Assembly (NCBI RefSeq): GCF_010692745.1
Contig: NZ_JAAHTB010000004.1
Span: 62,001-126,000, forward strand
Direction of reading: 5' to 3'
From: Methylobacterium sp. BTF04
GTDB lineage: Bacteria; Pseudomonadota; Alphaproteobacteria; Rhizobiales; Beijerinckiaceae
DNA: 64,000 bases
Below, piece by piece: positions 53,168-62,963 of the stretch (position 1 is its first letter; each line of letters opens with the position of its first letter). The position numbers and the translations under genes are program-made. The notes under the pieces are model-generated. The model was not told where the DNA came from. It searched no databases and saw nothing but the letters and a program-made list of their open reading frames with translations.

Positions 53168-54045
53168 CACGCCAGTCCTTCGCGGGCCAGGGCGGTTTGG
53201 CCGCGCAGGGCCGCCAGCGCGCCCGCGGCAGAGCCGCCGTAACGCTCCGATTGGCGCGACTGGAAGGCGAGGCGCGCCAGCGCGGCCTTGGGCGCATTGA
53301 TCGCCAGCGTGACGAGGCTCGGATCGGCGAGGCCGTATTTTCGCGAGACGTAGGCGCGCGACCACGCCTGGTGCCAGCGGGTGCGAAACACCCGGCCGGG
53401 CTCCGGCGCCGAGGAGCGGCCCCGCCCGTGCAGCGCCTGCGCGCCGTGGACGTGGACCAGGGCGTGCCCGGCCTGGGCCACGCGGCGGCACAGGTCGTCA
53501 TCCTCGTAGAACAGGAAGATGTTCGGATCGAAGCCGCCGAGTTCCAGGAACAAGTCGCGCCGGATCATCAGGCAGGCCCCGGACAGGAACGGCGCACAGG
53601 CGTCGCCCTCGGGCAGGCTGCGCTTGCCTTTCGGGTTGGTGAGGTAGGGGGCGAGCAGCGAGCGCGGCTGGTAGAAGAAGCGCCCGTCCGGCTCCACGAG
53701 GCGCGGGGCCAGCAGCCCCGCATCCGGATAGGCGCGGGCGGCGGCCAGAAGTGCGTCGACGGCGCCGGGCTGCAGGATCAGGTCGGGGTTGAGGATCAGC
53801 ACCCGCTCGGCCTGGCTTGCGGCGTCTATTCCGAAATTGTTGGCCCGGCCGTAGCCCTCGTTACGGACGTTGCGCAGCACCTCGGCGCCCGCCGCCTCGG
53901 CCACCGCCACCGATGCGTCCCGGCTCGCATTGTCGACGACGATGGCGGCCACGTGCTCGGCGGCGAGCGCCGCGAGGCATTCGGGCAGGGCGTGGGCGCT
54001 GTCATGGGCGACGACGATGGCGACGAGGCTCGACACGGCTCGCAA
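53167..54045 (-). CDS. GT2 family glycosyltransferase
   Basis: A 292-residue GT-A glycosyltransferase. VAIVVAHDSAHALPECLAAL, IVVDNASRDASVAVAEAAGA, NEGYGRANNFGID and ILNPDLIL (DxD-type metal site) are followed by LSGACLMIRRDLFLELGGFD and FLFYEDDDLCRRVAQAGHAL. This is the rhamnosyltransferase/WbbL-like group that extends cell-surface polysaccharide with nucleotide sugars. TTG 54045 with GGGAG upstream is chosen; a GTG at 54036 is an alternative. Followed by a coupled small gene. Confidence 0.85.
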   Translation of the reverse strand: MRAVSSLVAIVVAHDSAHALPECLAALAAEHVAAIVVDNASRDASVAVAEAAGAEVLRNVRNEGYGRANNFGIDAASQAERVLILNPDLILQPGAVDALLAAARAYPDAGLLAPRLVEPDGRFFYQPRSLLAPYLTNPKGKRSLPEGDACAPFLSGACLMIRRDLFLELGGFDPNIFLFYEDDDLCRRVAQAGHALVHVHGAQALHGRGRSSAPEPGRVFRTRWHQAWSRAYVSRKYGLADPSLVTLAINAPKAALARLAFQSRQSERYGGSAAGALAALRGQTALAREGLA

Positions 54046-54125
54046 CGTCTCCCAGGTTCGGTCGCGACCTGCCCCTTCTCGCTAACGCGAGAGGGGGGAG
54101 GTCGCGGGTCAGTGCGGAGAGGGCC

Positions 54126-55940
54126 TCAGGCGCTCTTTTCGGGCAGGTTCAGGCGGATATGGAGTTCGCGCAGCTGCTTCGGGGTCGCCTCGGCGGGCGC
54201 GCCCATCATCAGGTCCTCGGCGCGCTGGTTCATCGGGAACAGCACCACCTCGCGCAGGTTCTGCTCGTTGCAGAGCAGCATGACGATGCGATCGATTCCC
54301 GGAGCGATGCCGCCGTGCGGCGGGGCGCCGAGCTTCAGCGCGTTGAGCATGCCGCCAAACTTCTCCTCCAGCACTTCCTGGCCGTAGCCGGCGAGGCCGA
54401 ACGCCTTCTGCATCACCTCGGGGCGATGGTTGCGGATGGCGCCGGACGAGAGCTCGGTGCCGTTGCAGACGATGTCGTACTGGAACGCCTTGATGCCGAG
54501 GATCTTTTCGGATTCGCTCGGGTCCAGCGCCAAAAACGCCTCCCGGTCGAAGTTCGGCATCGAGAACGGGTTGTGGGAGAAATCGATCTTCTTGTCGTCC
54601 TCGTTCCACTCGTACATCGGGAAGTCGGTGATCCAGCAGAACGCGAACTGGTCCTTGTCGGACAGGTTCAGTTCGTCGCCGATGCGGATGCGGGCCTTGC
54701 CGGCCAGAGCCGCGGCCTTGGCCTCGGTGCCGGCGGAGAAGAACACCGCGTCCCCCGCCTTTGTGCTGGTCTTCTCGGCGATCAGCGCCTGGACCTCGGC
54801 CGGGATGAACTTGGCGATCGGCCCCTTGCCGGTGAGCACGCCGTCGACATCCTCGAAGATGATGTAGCCGAGACCCGGCGCGCCCTCGGACCGGGCGAAA
54901 TCGTTGAGCTTGTCGAAGAACGAGCGCGACTGGGAGGCGGCTCCCGTCGCCGGGATCGCCCGGACCTTGCCGCCTGATGCGATCACGCCCTTGAACGCCT
55001 TGAAGGCGACGTCCTCGCGGGAAAATTCCGCGGTGACGTCGGCGATGATCAGCGGGTTGCGCAGGTCGGGCTTGTCGACGCCGTATTTCAGCATCGCCTC
55101 GGCGTAGGGGATGCGCGGGAAGGTGCCGGTGACGCGCTTGCCGTCGGCGAATTCCTCGAAGACGTTGCGCAGCACGGGCTCCACCGCCTGGAACACGTCC
55201 TCCTGCGTGACGAAGCTCATCTCGATGTCGAGCTGGTAGAACTCGCCCGGGGACCGGTCGGCGCGTGCATCCTCATCGCGAAAACACGGCGCGATCTGGA
55301 AGTAGCGGTCGAAGCCCGCGATCATGGTCAGCTGCTTGAACTGCTGCGGGGCCTGCGGCAGCGCGTAGAACTTGCCCGGATGCACGCGGGACGGTACCAG
55401 ATAGTCGCGCGCGCCCTCGGGGCTCGACGCCGTCAGGATCGGTGTCTGGAACTCGAAGAACCCGCCCTCGCGCATGCGGCGGCGCAGCGAATCGATGATC
55501 GCACCGCGCTTCATGATGTTGGCGTGCAGCTTCTCGCGGCGCAGGTCGAGGAAGCGGTACTTGAGCCGGGTCTCCTCCGGGTATTCCTGGTCGCCGAAGA
55601 CCGGCACCGGCAACTCGCCCGCCGGGCCGAGCACTTCGAGATCGTCGATATAGACCTCGATGGTGCCGGTGGGCAGTTCCGGATTCTCGGTGCCGGCGGG
55701 CCGGGTGCGGACCCGGCCGTCGATGCGGATCACCCATTCGGAGCGGGCGATGTCGGCCGCCTTGAAGGCTTTCGAATCGGAATCGACCACGCATTGCGTC
55801 AGGCCGTAATGGTCGCGCAGATCGATGAACAGCACCCCGCCATGGTCGCGGATGCGGTGGCACCAGCCGGAAAGGCGGATGGTCTCGCCGACGTCGGACG
55901 GGCGGAGCGCCCCGCAGGTGTGGGTACGGTAACGGTGCAT
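54126..55940 (-). CDS. aspS: Aspartyl-tRNA synthetase, probably non-discriminating
   Basis: A 604-residue class II synthetase. The N-terminal anticodon-binding OB fold runs to about residue 110, the class II core has [36 protein letters not shown] and [14 protein letters not shown] (motif 2), and motif 3 is [14 protein letters not shown]. The bacterial insertion (GAD domain) lies between. Residue His33 in [15 protein letters not shown] is the residue class found in non-discriminating AspRS that also charges tRNA-Asn for GatCAB, in contrast to the Leu of discriminating enzymes; this is inference from memory of the family. ATG 55940 fits [13 protein letters not shown], the family N-terminus. 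Confidence 0.95.
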   Translation of the reverse strand: MHRYRTHTCGALRPSDVGETIRLSGWCHRIRDHGGVLFIDLRDHYGLTQCVVDSDSKAFKAADIARSEWVIRIDGRVRTRPAGTENPELPTGTIEVYIDDLEVLGPAGELPVPVFGDQEYPEETRLKYRFLDLRREKLHANIMKRGAIIDSLRRRMREGGFFEFQTPILTASSPEGARDYLVPSRVHPGKFYALPQAPQQFKQLTMIAGFDRYFQIAPCFRDEDARADRSPGEFYQLDIEMSFVTQEDVFQAVEPVLRNVFEEFADGKRVTGTFPRIPYAEAMLKYGVDKPDLRNPLIIADVTAEFSREDVAFKAFKGVIASGGKVRAIPATGAASQSRSFFDKLNDFARSEGAPGLGYIIFEDVDGVLTGKGPIAKFIPAEVQALIAEKTSTKAGDAVFFSAGTEAKAAALAGKARIRIGDELNLSDKDQFAFCWITDFPMYEWNEDDKKIDFSHNPFSMPNFDREAFLALDPSESEKILGIKAFQYDIVCNGTELSSGAIRNHRPEVMQKAFGLAGYGQEVLEEKFGGMLNALKLGAPPHGGIAPGIDRIVMLLCNEQNLREVVLFPMNQRAEDLMMGAPAEATPKQLRELHIRLNLPEKSA

Positions 55941-56093
55941 GACGGGCTCTTGAGAATGAGCCCGGCACCATTCACGCGAGGGGGGGGAAGTCAAGCTGAG
56001 GCGGGTGGCGCGGCCGAGCGGCAAGGCTGATTCCACCGCCCGTGCGCCCCGCGCCCTCGCCTCCGGTGTCAACCTTCGATATAGCCGATTTTC

Positions 56094-57245
56094 ATGGACC
56101 TGATCGACACCACGGCGGCGCTCGCCGACGCCTGCACCCGCTTCGCCGCGCAATCCTTTGTCACCGTCGACACGGAGTTCATGCGCGAGACGACCTATTA
56201 CCCCAAGCTCTGCCTGATCCAGATGGCGGCGCCGGACGGGTCCGGGGTCCTGGTCGATCCGCTCGCGCCCGAGCTCGACCTCGCGCCGTTCTTCGCGTTG
56301 ATGGCCGACGAGGGCGTGGTCAAGGTGTTCCACTCGGCGCGCCAGGACCTCGAGATCATCTGGCTCCTCGGGGGCCTGCTGCCGCAGCCGTTCTTCGACA
56401 CCCAGGTCGCCGCGATGGTGTGCGGCTACGGCGATTCGGTCTCCTACGAGCAACTCGTCAATGACGTGGCGAAGGCCAAGATCGACAAGTCCTCGCGGTT
56501 CACCGACTGGTCGCGCCGGCCGCTCTCCGACGCACAGCTGAGCTATGCGCTGTCCGACGTCACCCATCTGGTGAAGGTCTACGAGGTGCTGGCGGGCCAG
56601 CTCCTCTCCACCGATCGGGGCGAGTGGCTCGACGAGGAGATGAGCGTGCTCACCTCGCCCGAGACCTATAAGGCCGATCCGGGCCAGGCCTGGCGCCGGC
56701 TCGGGGGCCGGATGCGCAAGCCCCGCGAGATCGCCGTGCTGATGGAGATCGCCGCCTGGCGCGAGCGCGAGGCGCAGAGCCGCAACGTCCCGCGCGGCCG
56801 CATCCTCAAGGACGAGGCGGTGATCGACGTCGCGTCTTCCGCGCCGCGCAGTGTCGAGGCGCTCGGGCGGCTGCGGTCGATTCCGGCCGGCTTCGAGCGC
56901 TCGCGCACCGGCACCGACATCCTGGCCGCCGTCGAGAGGGGCTTCGCCCGCGATCTCTCCGACATCGCGCTGCCCGAGCGCAGCCGCAGCCGCGGCGGCA
57001 ACGGGGCGCTGGTCGAACTGCTCAAGGTGCTGCTCAAGGCCGTGTGCGAGACCGAGGGCGTCGCCCCGAAGATCATCGCCACCGTGGACGACCTCGAAGC
57101 CATCGCCGAGGACGACCATGCCGACGTGCCGGTGCTGCACGGCTGGCGCCGGGCCCTGTTCGGCGAGAAGGCCCTCGCCCTCAAGAGCGGCCGCCTCGCC
57201 CTGTCGGCCGAGCGCGGGCGGGTGGTGGTGCGCGAACTGCCCTGA
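56094..57245 (+). CDS. rnd: Ribonuclease D
   Basis: A 383-residue DEDD exonuclease trimming tRNA 3' ends. DEDD motifs are [13 protein letters not shown] (ExoI), [14 protein letters not shown] (ExoII) and [18 protein letters not shown] (ExoIII). HRDC-like helical repeats follow ([32 protein letters not shown]) and the C-terminus is complete. Length matches alphaproteobacterial Rnd. It is divergent from aspS, with 153 bp between starts, a common pairing in this order. Confidence 0.93.
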   Translation: MDLIDTTAALADACTRFAAQSFVTVDTEFMRETTYYPKLCLIQMAAPDGSGVLVDPLAPELDLAPFFALMADEGVVKVFHSARQDLEIIWLLGGLLPQPFFDTQVAAMVCGYGDSVSYEQLVNDVAKAKIDKSSRFTDWSRRPLSDAQLSYALSDVTHLVKVYEVLAGQLLSTDRGEWLDEEMSVLTSPETYKADPGQAWRRLGGRMRKPREIAVLMEIAAWREREAQSRNVPRGRILKDEAVIDVASSAPRSVEALGRLRSIPAGFERSRTGTDILAAVERGFARDLSDIALPERSRSRGGNGALVELLKVLLKAVCETEGVAPKIIATVDDLEAIAEDDHADVPVLHGWRRALFGEKALALKSGRLALSAERGRVVVRELP

Positions 57246-57260
57246 CCCGACGGACGGCCT

Positions 57261-59105
57261 TCAATTCGCCTTGGCGTCGATGGTCAGACGGTCGAGCACG
57301 GCGGCGGGGGTCGGCGCCGCGCCGAATTCCAGCATGCCGATGCCGGTGCCGTTCTTCGGCCTGACGCTGAGCGAGAGCGTGCCGGGCTTGGTCACGAACT
57401 GGCCCATGGCCGCGCCGATCGCCTTGGCGCTGGGCGAGTTTCCGAGGATCGCCGGCACGCCGTAGACGCTGGCGGTGACGTATTCCTGCTTCAGCTCCTC
57501 GGGCTTGAGGCTGAGCACCTTCGATTGCGCCGCGATGAAGCGCTCGAACAGGCCGGTATTCTCGATGGTGAGATCGAGCGCCTTGGCGGTGGCCGACAGC
57601 ATGGCGAAGCCCGAGACGCCGGCATCCGGATCGAACACCTCCGGGCCGATGCCGCCGAGCATGCCGTTGATGCGCAAGGTTCCCATGTCCTTGCCCGAGA
57701 CCGAAATCTCGCTGAGCTTGAGCTCCTTGGCCGTCTCGTCCCAGGCGGTCTCCGCCACGAGGTTCAGGTCGAGGTCGCGATAGCCGTAGAGCCCGAGCGA
57801 GCCGAGGCCCGGCACCCCCGCCACCGCCGAGGCCGGCAGGGTCAGCCCCGACAGGCTGACGCGCCCGGCCACCGGCACGCCGTCGCGGGGCGGACCGAAA
57901 TTCATCGTGCCGTCGCGAAGGGCGAGATGCAGCGGCGCGTTATCGGGCTTGTCCAGGCCGGGCGTGTCCAGACCGGGTTTCGCCAGCGGATCGCGCGGTG
58001 CCTCGGCACGGGCGGGCAGGTCGAGGCTCAGATCCGTCAGCGCCAGGGTGCCCAGCGTCGGGGTCAGGCGGCGCAGGTCGTCGTCGGACGGCTCGGCCGG
58101 GGCCGCGCCGAGCTTGCGCAGGGTGGCGAGGGTGGGGGCCAGCGAGAAGCCGTTGAGGGCCAGCCGCGCCATCCGGCCCTTGGCCCCATCGGCGCCGGTG
58201 AAGGTCACGTTCTCGAGGGCCGCATCGGCGCCGGCCAGACTCATCCGGGCGATCCCGAGGTTGAGGGCGCCGCCCGGCTTGGTCTCCTGAACGCTGAGGC
58301 CCGTCGCCTCCAGGCTCCCGATCGAGACCGCCTCGGCGAGGTCGGCGCCGAGGGTCATCAGCCGTGCGCGCTCGGCGGGGGCGAGATGGGCGTAGTCGAC
58401 GCCCATGAACGCCTGCAGCGCCCCGGTCCAGGTCGCCGGAATCTGGCGCCCGGCCAGGTCGCGCCCCTCGATCCGGGCGATCTTCACGGCGCCGCCGCGG
58501 GCGTTCACATAGGCGATGTCGTCGAGCGAGACCGTGCCGTAGATGCGCTGCAAGGCGCCCTTGCCGTCGCCGGCCTCGCCATAGAGGCGACCGAGCACGG
58601 TGAGGTCGAGGTCGGTGGCCCGCAGGCGGCCATAGGTGCCGGTGCCCATCTGCCCGGCCCCGTCCACCACGATCGCGGCACCCGCCGCGGTCAGCTCGGC
58701 GATCCGGCCGGCGCGCACGTCCTTGGCGACCACGTCGCGATACGTCACCACCGGGGCGGCGGGCATGGCCGTGCGCTCGACCCGCAATTCGGGGATGGCG
58801 ATGGAGGTCGCGTCGAGGCGGGCGAGGCGCGCCGGCCAGGGCTCGCCGGGGCCGGCCTTGAGCAGGGCGGTGAGGTCGTCCTTCGTCAGGCGGGTGCCGC
58901 TCACCGTCACCCGGGGCGCCCGCAGGGCGGTGTCGCCGAACGGAATGGTGACATCGAGCAGGGTCACGTCCTGCACCGCGGAGGCCGCCTCCTGTGCCTG
59001 TGCCGGCCCGGACAGGGTGGGTATCCCCGCACCGAGCAGGACGAGGACGCAGGCCGAGGCGCCGGCCGCCCAGGTCAGGAGGGGGCGGCCTTTCGAGCAG
59101 GTCAT
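57261..59105 (-). CDS. Hypothetical exported protein
   Basis: A 614-residue protein from ATG 59105 with a signal peptide (LLTWAAGASACVLVLLGAGI ... GPAQAQE). The mature part is beta-rich with repeated amphipathic strands (VTIPFGDTALRAPRVTVSGT, FAGADGAKGRMARLALNGFS-like TFTGADGAKGRMARLALNGF). It carries an Ala/Thr/Pro-rich middle (LAKPGLDTPGLDKPDN). No catalytic motif recognised. It is probably periplasmic or outer-membrane-facing; unknown family. The longer frame to 59282 lacks a signal peptide at its start. Confidence 0.7.
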   Translation of the reverse strand: MTCSKGRPLLTWAAGASACVLVLLGAGIPTLSGPAQAQEAASAVQDVTLLDVTIPFGDTALRAPRVTVSGTRLTKDDLTALLKAGPGEPWPARLARLDATSIAIPELRVERTAMPAAPVVTYRDVVAKDVRAGRIAELTAAGAAIVVDGAGQMGTGTYGRLRATDLDLTVLGRLYGEAGDGKGALQRIYGTVSLDDIAYVNARGGAVKIARIEGRDLAGRQIPATWTGALQAFMGVDYAHLAPAERARLMTLGADLAEAVSIGSLEATGLSVQETKPGGALNLGIARMSLAGADAALENVTFTGADGAKGRMARLALNGFSLAPTLATLRKLGAAPAEPSDDDLRRLTPTLGTLALTDLSLDLPARAEAPRDPLAKPGLDTPGLDKPDNAPLHLALRDGTMNFGPPRDGVPVAGRVSLSGLTLPASAVAGVPGLGSLGLYGYRDLDLNLVAETAWDETAKELKLSEISVSGKDMGTLRINGMLGGIGPEVFDPDAGVSGFAMLSATAKALDLTIENTGLFERFIAAQSKVLSLKPEELKQEYVTASVYGVPAILGNSPSAKAIGAAMGQFVTKPGTLSLSVRPKNGTGIGMLEFGAAPTPAAVLDRLTIDAKAN

Positions 59106-59303
59106 GGGCTTATCCGGAGCGATGACGGAAGGGCGCTTTGGCAGCGGCCAGACAAATCGATGGACGGGGAGGCCGGAGGTCGGGTCTGGCGCGACGCGCC
59201 ATCCGTGCCGCAGTTTGCGCGGAGAGGCAATCATCGGCCGCCCGGCGTGCCGGCGCAGCCCTCCGGTCCACCGGCCGCCCACACCTTCAAGGCGAGAACG
59301 CCT

Positions 59304-59630
59304 TCAAAGCGAAAAGGACGTGCCGCAGCCACAGGAGGCGGTGGCCAGCGGGTTCTCGATCTTGAACGACTGCCCGATGAGGTCGTTCACGAAGTCGATG
59401 GTCGATCCGCTCATGTATTCGAGCGACATCGGATCGACGAGGACGGTGGCTCCGTCGCGCTCGATCGCCACGTCGTCGTCGGCACGCGCCCGCTCGATGT
59501 CGAAGGCGTAGGAGAAGCCCGAGCAGCCGCCTCCGTTCACGCTGATCCGCAGGCTCGCGCCCGGAGGCTCGGCCCCCATGATCTCGTTGATGCGCTTGGC
59601 GGCGCGGGGGGTCAGGGTGATGTCGGCCAT
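59304..59630 (-). CDS. erpA: Iron-sulfur cluster insertion protein ErpA/IscA family
   Basis: A 108-residue A-type carrier. NGGGCSGFSYAFDIE and SCGCGTSFSL provide the three conserved Cys (first in the middle, two in the C-terminal CGC) that hold the [2Fe-2S] or [4Fe-4S] cluster for transfer to apoproteins. LEYMSGSTIDFVNDLIGQSF and FKIENP are family segments. ATG 59630 (MADITLTPRAAKRI) is chosen over 59687, which adds 19 residues unlike the family. Divergent from dgt. Confidence 0.92.
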   Translation of the reverse strand: MADITLTPRAAKRINEIMGAEPPGASLRISVNGGGCSGFSYAFDIERARADDDVAIERDGATVLVDPMSLEYMSGSTIDFVNDLIGQSFKIENPLATASCGCGTSFSL

Positions 59631-59827
59631 CGTGATGTTCTCGGTCCGTCGACTTGCCTGAGACGCGGGAGCCGTGTGCGCTTGCACGCCAACGGCTCCC
59701 TGCGTTTTCGCAATGGTCGCGTTTTCTTCGCGGTGGCCGGGTCCACCCAGCGCGAAAACGCTTTATGGCACTCAAGATATGCGCCAGGGGCGCGCGCTGC
59801 AACGCGTGCAATACACGGGGGAATCAC

Positions 59828-61075
59828 GTGCGGCAGAATGGAGAGCGCTGGAGGGCGCCATATGCCAGCGATCCGGGGGCCACGCGCGGGCGGCTGATCC
59901 CGGAGGCGGCCTCGCCGACGCGCAGCGACTTCCAGCGCGACCGCGACCGCATCATCCATTCCTCCGCCTTCCGGCGCCTCAAGCACAAGACCCAGGTCTT
60001 CGTGCACCACGAGGGCGACCATTACCGCACCCGCCTGACCCACACCCTGGAGGTGAGCCAGATCGCCCGCGCGCTTGCCCGCGCGCTCGGCCTCGACGAG
60101 GATCTCGCCGAGGCGCTCGCCCTCTCCCACGATCTCGGCCACACCTGCTTCGGCCATACCGGCGAGGATGCCCTCGATGGACTGATGCGTGCCCATGGCG
60201 GCTTCGATCACAACGCCCAGGCCCTGCGCATCGTCACCCGCCTGGAGCGGCGCTATGCCGGCTTCGACGGGCTCAACCTCGCCTGGGAGACGCTGGAGGG
60301 TCTGGTCAAGCACAACGGCCCCTTGCTGGAGGCGAACGGGGCGCCGACCCCGCGCTGGGCGGAGCGCGGCATTCCGGCGGCGATCCTCGAATACGATGCC
60401 GTGAACGCCCTCGAACTCGCGCGTTTCGCCGGGCCGGAAGCGCAGGCGGCGGCGCTGGCCGATGATATCGCGTATGACAGCCACGACCTCGACGACGGTC
60501 TGCGCGCCGGTCTGTTCGACCTCGCCGACCTCGCCGCGGTGCCGTTCCTCGCCGAGATCCTCGCCGAGATCGATGGCCTCCATCCCGACCTCGAACCATC
60601 GCGAAAGATTCACGAACTCGCCCGGCGGGTGATCACCCGCTTCGTCGAGGACGTCATCGCCGAGAGCGGGCGCCGCATCGCCGCCCTGGCGCCGCACGAC
60701 GTCGCCGCCATCCGCGCGGCCTCAGGGGCCGTCGTCGCGTTCTCCCCCGCCATCGCGGCGGCGGATGCGGCGATCAAGACCTTCCTGTTCGCCCGGATGT
60801 ATCGCCATCCCGGTGTGCTCGCCGTGCGCGCCAAGGCCGACATCATCGTGGCCGACCTGTTCGGGAAGTTCACCGCCGAGCCCGGCGCGATGCCGGAGGA
60901 ATGGTCGGCCGGGCTCGAGGACGCGAGCGAAGGCCGCATCGCCCGGCGGGTGGCCGATTACATCGCCGGCATGACCGACACCTATGCGGTTCTGGCCCAC
61001 AAGCGGCTGTTTTCGACCACGCCCGACCTGCATTGGAGCCCGGAGAGCCGGGGGCTGCCGCTCGCCGAGGCGTGA
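59828..61075 (+). CDS. dgt: Deoxyguanosinetriphosphate triphosphohydrolase-like protein
   Basis: About 415 residues from GTG 59828 (GGGGGA 5 nt upstream; ATG 59765 in frame would add 21 unusual residues). The HD-type metal site is [20 protein letters not shown] then [19 protein letters not shown], preceded by [20 protein letters not shown] and HYRTRLTHT. The C-terminal [12 protein letters not shown] is short. It hydrolyses dNTP to deoxynucleoside and triphosphate. The dgt-argS-SPOR order is typical of Hyphomicrobiales. Confidence 0.9.
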   Translation: MRQNGERWRAPYASDPGATRGRLIPEAASPTRSDFQRDRDRIIHSSAFRRLKHKTQVFVHHEGDHYRTRLTHTLEVSQIARALARALGLDEDLAEALALSHDLGHTCFGHTGEDALDGLMRAHGGFDHNAQALRIVTRLERRYAGFDGLNLAWETLEGLVKHNGPLLEANGAPTPRWAERGIPAAILEYDAVNALELARFAGPEAQAAALADDIAYDSHDLDDGLRAGLFDLADLAAVPFLAEILAEIDGLHPDLEPSRKIHELARRVITRFVEDVIAESGRRIAALAPHDVAAIRAASGAVVAFSPAIAAADAAIKTFLFARMYRHPGVLAVRAKADIIVADLFGKFTAEPGAMPEEWSAGLEDASEGRIARRVADYIAGMTDTYAVLAHKRLFSTTPDLHWSPESRGLPLAEA

Positions 61076-61183
61076 GCCGGGGAGGGGAGTAGCCGTGACA
61101 CCCGTGCCCCCCCTTGCTATGCCGCCGGCTTGAGACAGCGGCCGTTCCCCGGACGGCCGCCCCCAGCGGATTCGTCAGCGACC

Positions 61184-62932
61184 ATGAACATCTTCGCCAC
61201 CTTCGAGGCGCGCGTGCGCGCTGCCGTGCAGGGTCTGATCCGGGCCGGGCAGCTGCCCGAGGGGCTCGACTTCTCGCGCGTGGTGGTGGAGCCGCCGCGC
61301 GATGCGAGCCATGGCGATCTCGCCACCAACGCCGCCCTGGTGCTGGCCAAGGAGGCCAAGACCAATCCCAAGGCGCTGGGCGAGGCGCTGGCGGCCGAAT
61401 TGCGCAAGGACGCGGACGTGGTCGAGGCCAGCGTGGCCGGGCCAGGCTTCATCAACCTGCGTCTGGCCCCCGCCAGCTTCCACGCCGTGGTGCGGGCGGC
61501 GCTCACCGAGGGCGACGCCTACGGGCGCGGCGCGATGCCGGGGGGTAAGGTCAATATCGAGTACGTCTCGGCCAACCCCACCGGGCCGATGCATGTGGGC
61601 CATGGCCGCGGCGCGGTGTTCGGCGATGCCCTCGCCAACCTGCTCGTGGCCTCGGGCCGCGACGTGACGCGCGAATACTACATCAACGATGCCGGCGCGC
61701 AGGTGGACGTGCTCGCCCGCTCCGCCTTCCTGCGCTACCGCGAGGCGCTCGGTGAAGCGGTCGGACCGGTGCCCGACGGGCTCTATCCGGGCGACTACCT
61801 CGTGCCCGTGGGCAAGGCCCTCGCCGAGGCGCATGGCCGGGCCCTGTTGGATCTGCCGGAATCCGAGTGGCTTGCCCCCGTGCGGGCCTTCGCCATCGCC
61901 GCGATGATGGATCTGATCCGGGGCGACCTCGCGCGGCTCGGCATCCATCACGACGTGTTCTTCTCGGAAGCCACCCTGAAGGCGGAGGTGCCCGCCCTGC
62001 TGGCGGAACTGCGCGCGAAGGGCCTGGTCTACGAGGGGCGCCTGCCGCCGCCCAAGGGCCAGCTGCCCGAGGATTGGGAGGACCGCGAGCAGACCCTGTT
62101 CCGCACGGTGGAGTTCGGCGACGACGTCGATCGGCCCCTCCTGAAATCGGATGGGTCGTTCACATATTTCGCCTCCGATATCGCCTATCACCGGACCAAG
62201 ATTCAGCGCGGGGCCACCGATCTCATCGACGTGCTCGGCGCCGACCACGGCGGCTACGTCAAGCGGATGCAGGCGGCGGTGAAGGCGGTGAGCGACGGGC
62301 ACGCCACCCTCGACGTCAAGCTGTGCCAGCTCGTGCGGCTTCTGCGCGCGGGCGAGCCCGTGAAGATGTCCAAACGCTCCGGCGAGTTCATCACCCTGGC
62401 CGAGGTGGTCGACGAGGTCGGACGCGACGCGATTCGCTTCATGATGCTCTACCGCAAGAACGACGCGACCCTGGATTTCGACCTCGCCAAGGTGGTCGAG
62501 CAGTCCAAGGACAACCCGGTCTTCTACGTGCAATACGCCCATGCGCGCTGCTTCTCGGTGTTCCGCCAGGCCCGGGAGGCGATGCCGGCCGAGGACTTTT
62601 CGCGGGACGGCCTGCTCGGCGAGGCCGACCTGTCGCTGCTCACCGATTCCGGCGAGGCCGAGATCATGCGGCTTATCGCCCAGTACCCGCGGGTGATCGA
62701 GGCGGCGGCCTCGGCGCATGAACCACACCGGGTCGCCTTCTATCTCTACGAGTTGGCCAGTTCCCTGCATGGTTTCTGGAACAAGGGCAAAGACTTGCCG
62801 CAATTACGGTTTGTTAATCAAAACGATCGAAACTCGACACGGGCACGATTGGCCCTCGTCGAGGCATTGCGGGGCGTGATCGCCTCCGGCCTCGCGGTGT
62901 TGGGCGTCACCGCGCCGGACGAAATGCGGTGA
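61184..62932 (+). CDS. argS: Arginyl-tRNA synthetase
   Basis: A 582-residue class I synthetase. The N-terminal Add-1 domain is [20 protein letters not shown]; the HIGH-like motif is [20 protein letters not shown]; the KMSK motif is [20 protein letters not shown]; the C-terminal anticodon domain ends [20 protein letters not shown]. All class I features are intact. ATG 61184 is chosen over an in-frame GTG-type extension to 61130. It follows dgt by 108 nt and precedes the SPOR-protein gene. Confidence 0.95.
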   Translation: MNIFATFEARVRAAVQGLIRAGQLPEGLDFSRVVVEPPRDASHGDLATNAALVLAKEAKTNPKALGEALAAELRKDADVVEASVAGPGFINLRLAPASFHAVVRAALTEGDAYGRGAMPGGKVNIEYVSANPTGPMHVGHGRGAVFGDALANLLVASGRDVTREYYINDAGAQVDVLARSAFLRYREALGEAVGPVPDGLYPGDYLVPVGKALAEAHGRALLDLPESEWLAPVRAFAIAAMMDLIRGDLARLGIHHDVFFSEATLKAEVPALLAELRAKGLVYEGRLPPPKGQLPEDWEDREQTLFRTVEFGDDVDRPLLKSDGSFTYFASDIAYHRTKIQRGATDLIDVLGADHGGYVKRMQAAVKAVSDGHATLDVKLCQLVRLLRAGEPVKMSKRSGEFITLAEVVDEVGRDAIRFMMLYRKNDATLDFDLAKVVEQSKDNPVFYVQYAHARCFSVFRQAREAMPAEDFSRDGLLGEADLSLLTDSGEAEIMRLIAQYPRVIEAAASAHEPHRVAFYLYELASSLHGFWNKGKDLPQLRFVNQNDRNSTRARLALVEALRGVIASGLAVLGVTAPDEMR

Positions 62933-62963
62933 GGTGATCTCGGCGTGAATGAGGGATGCTGCC

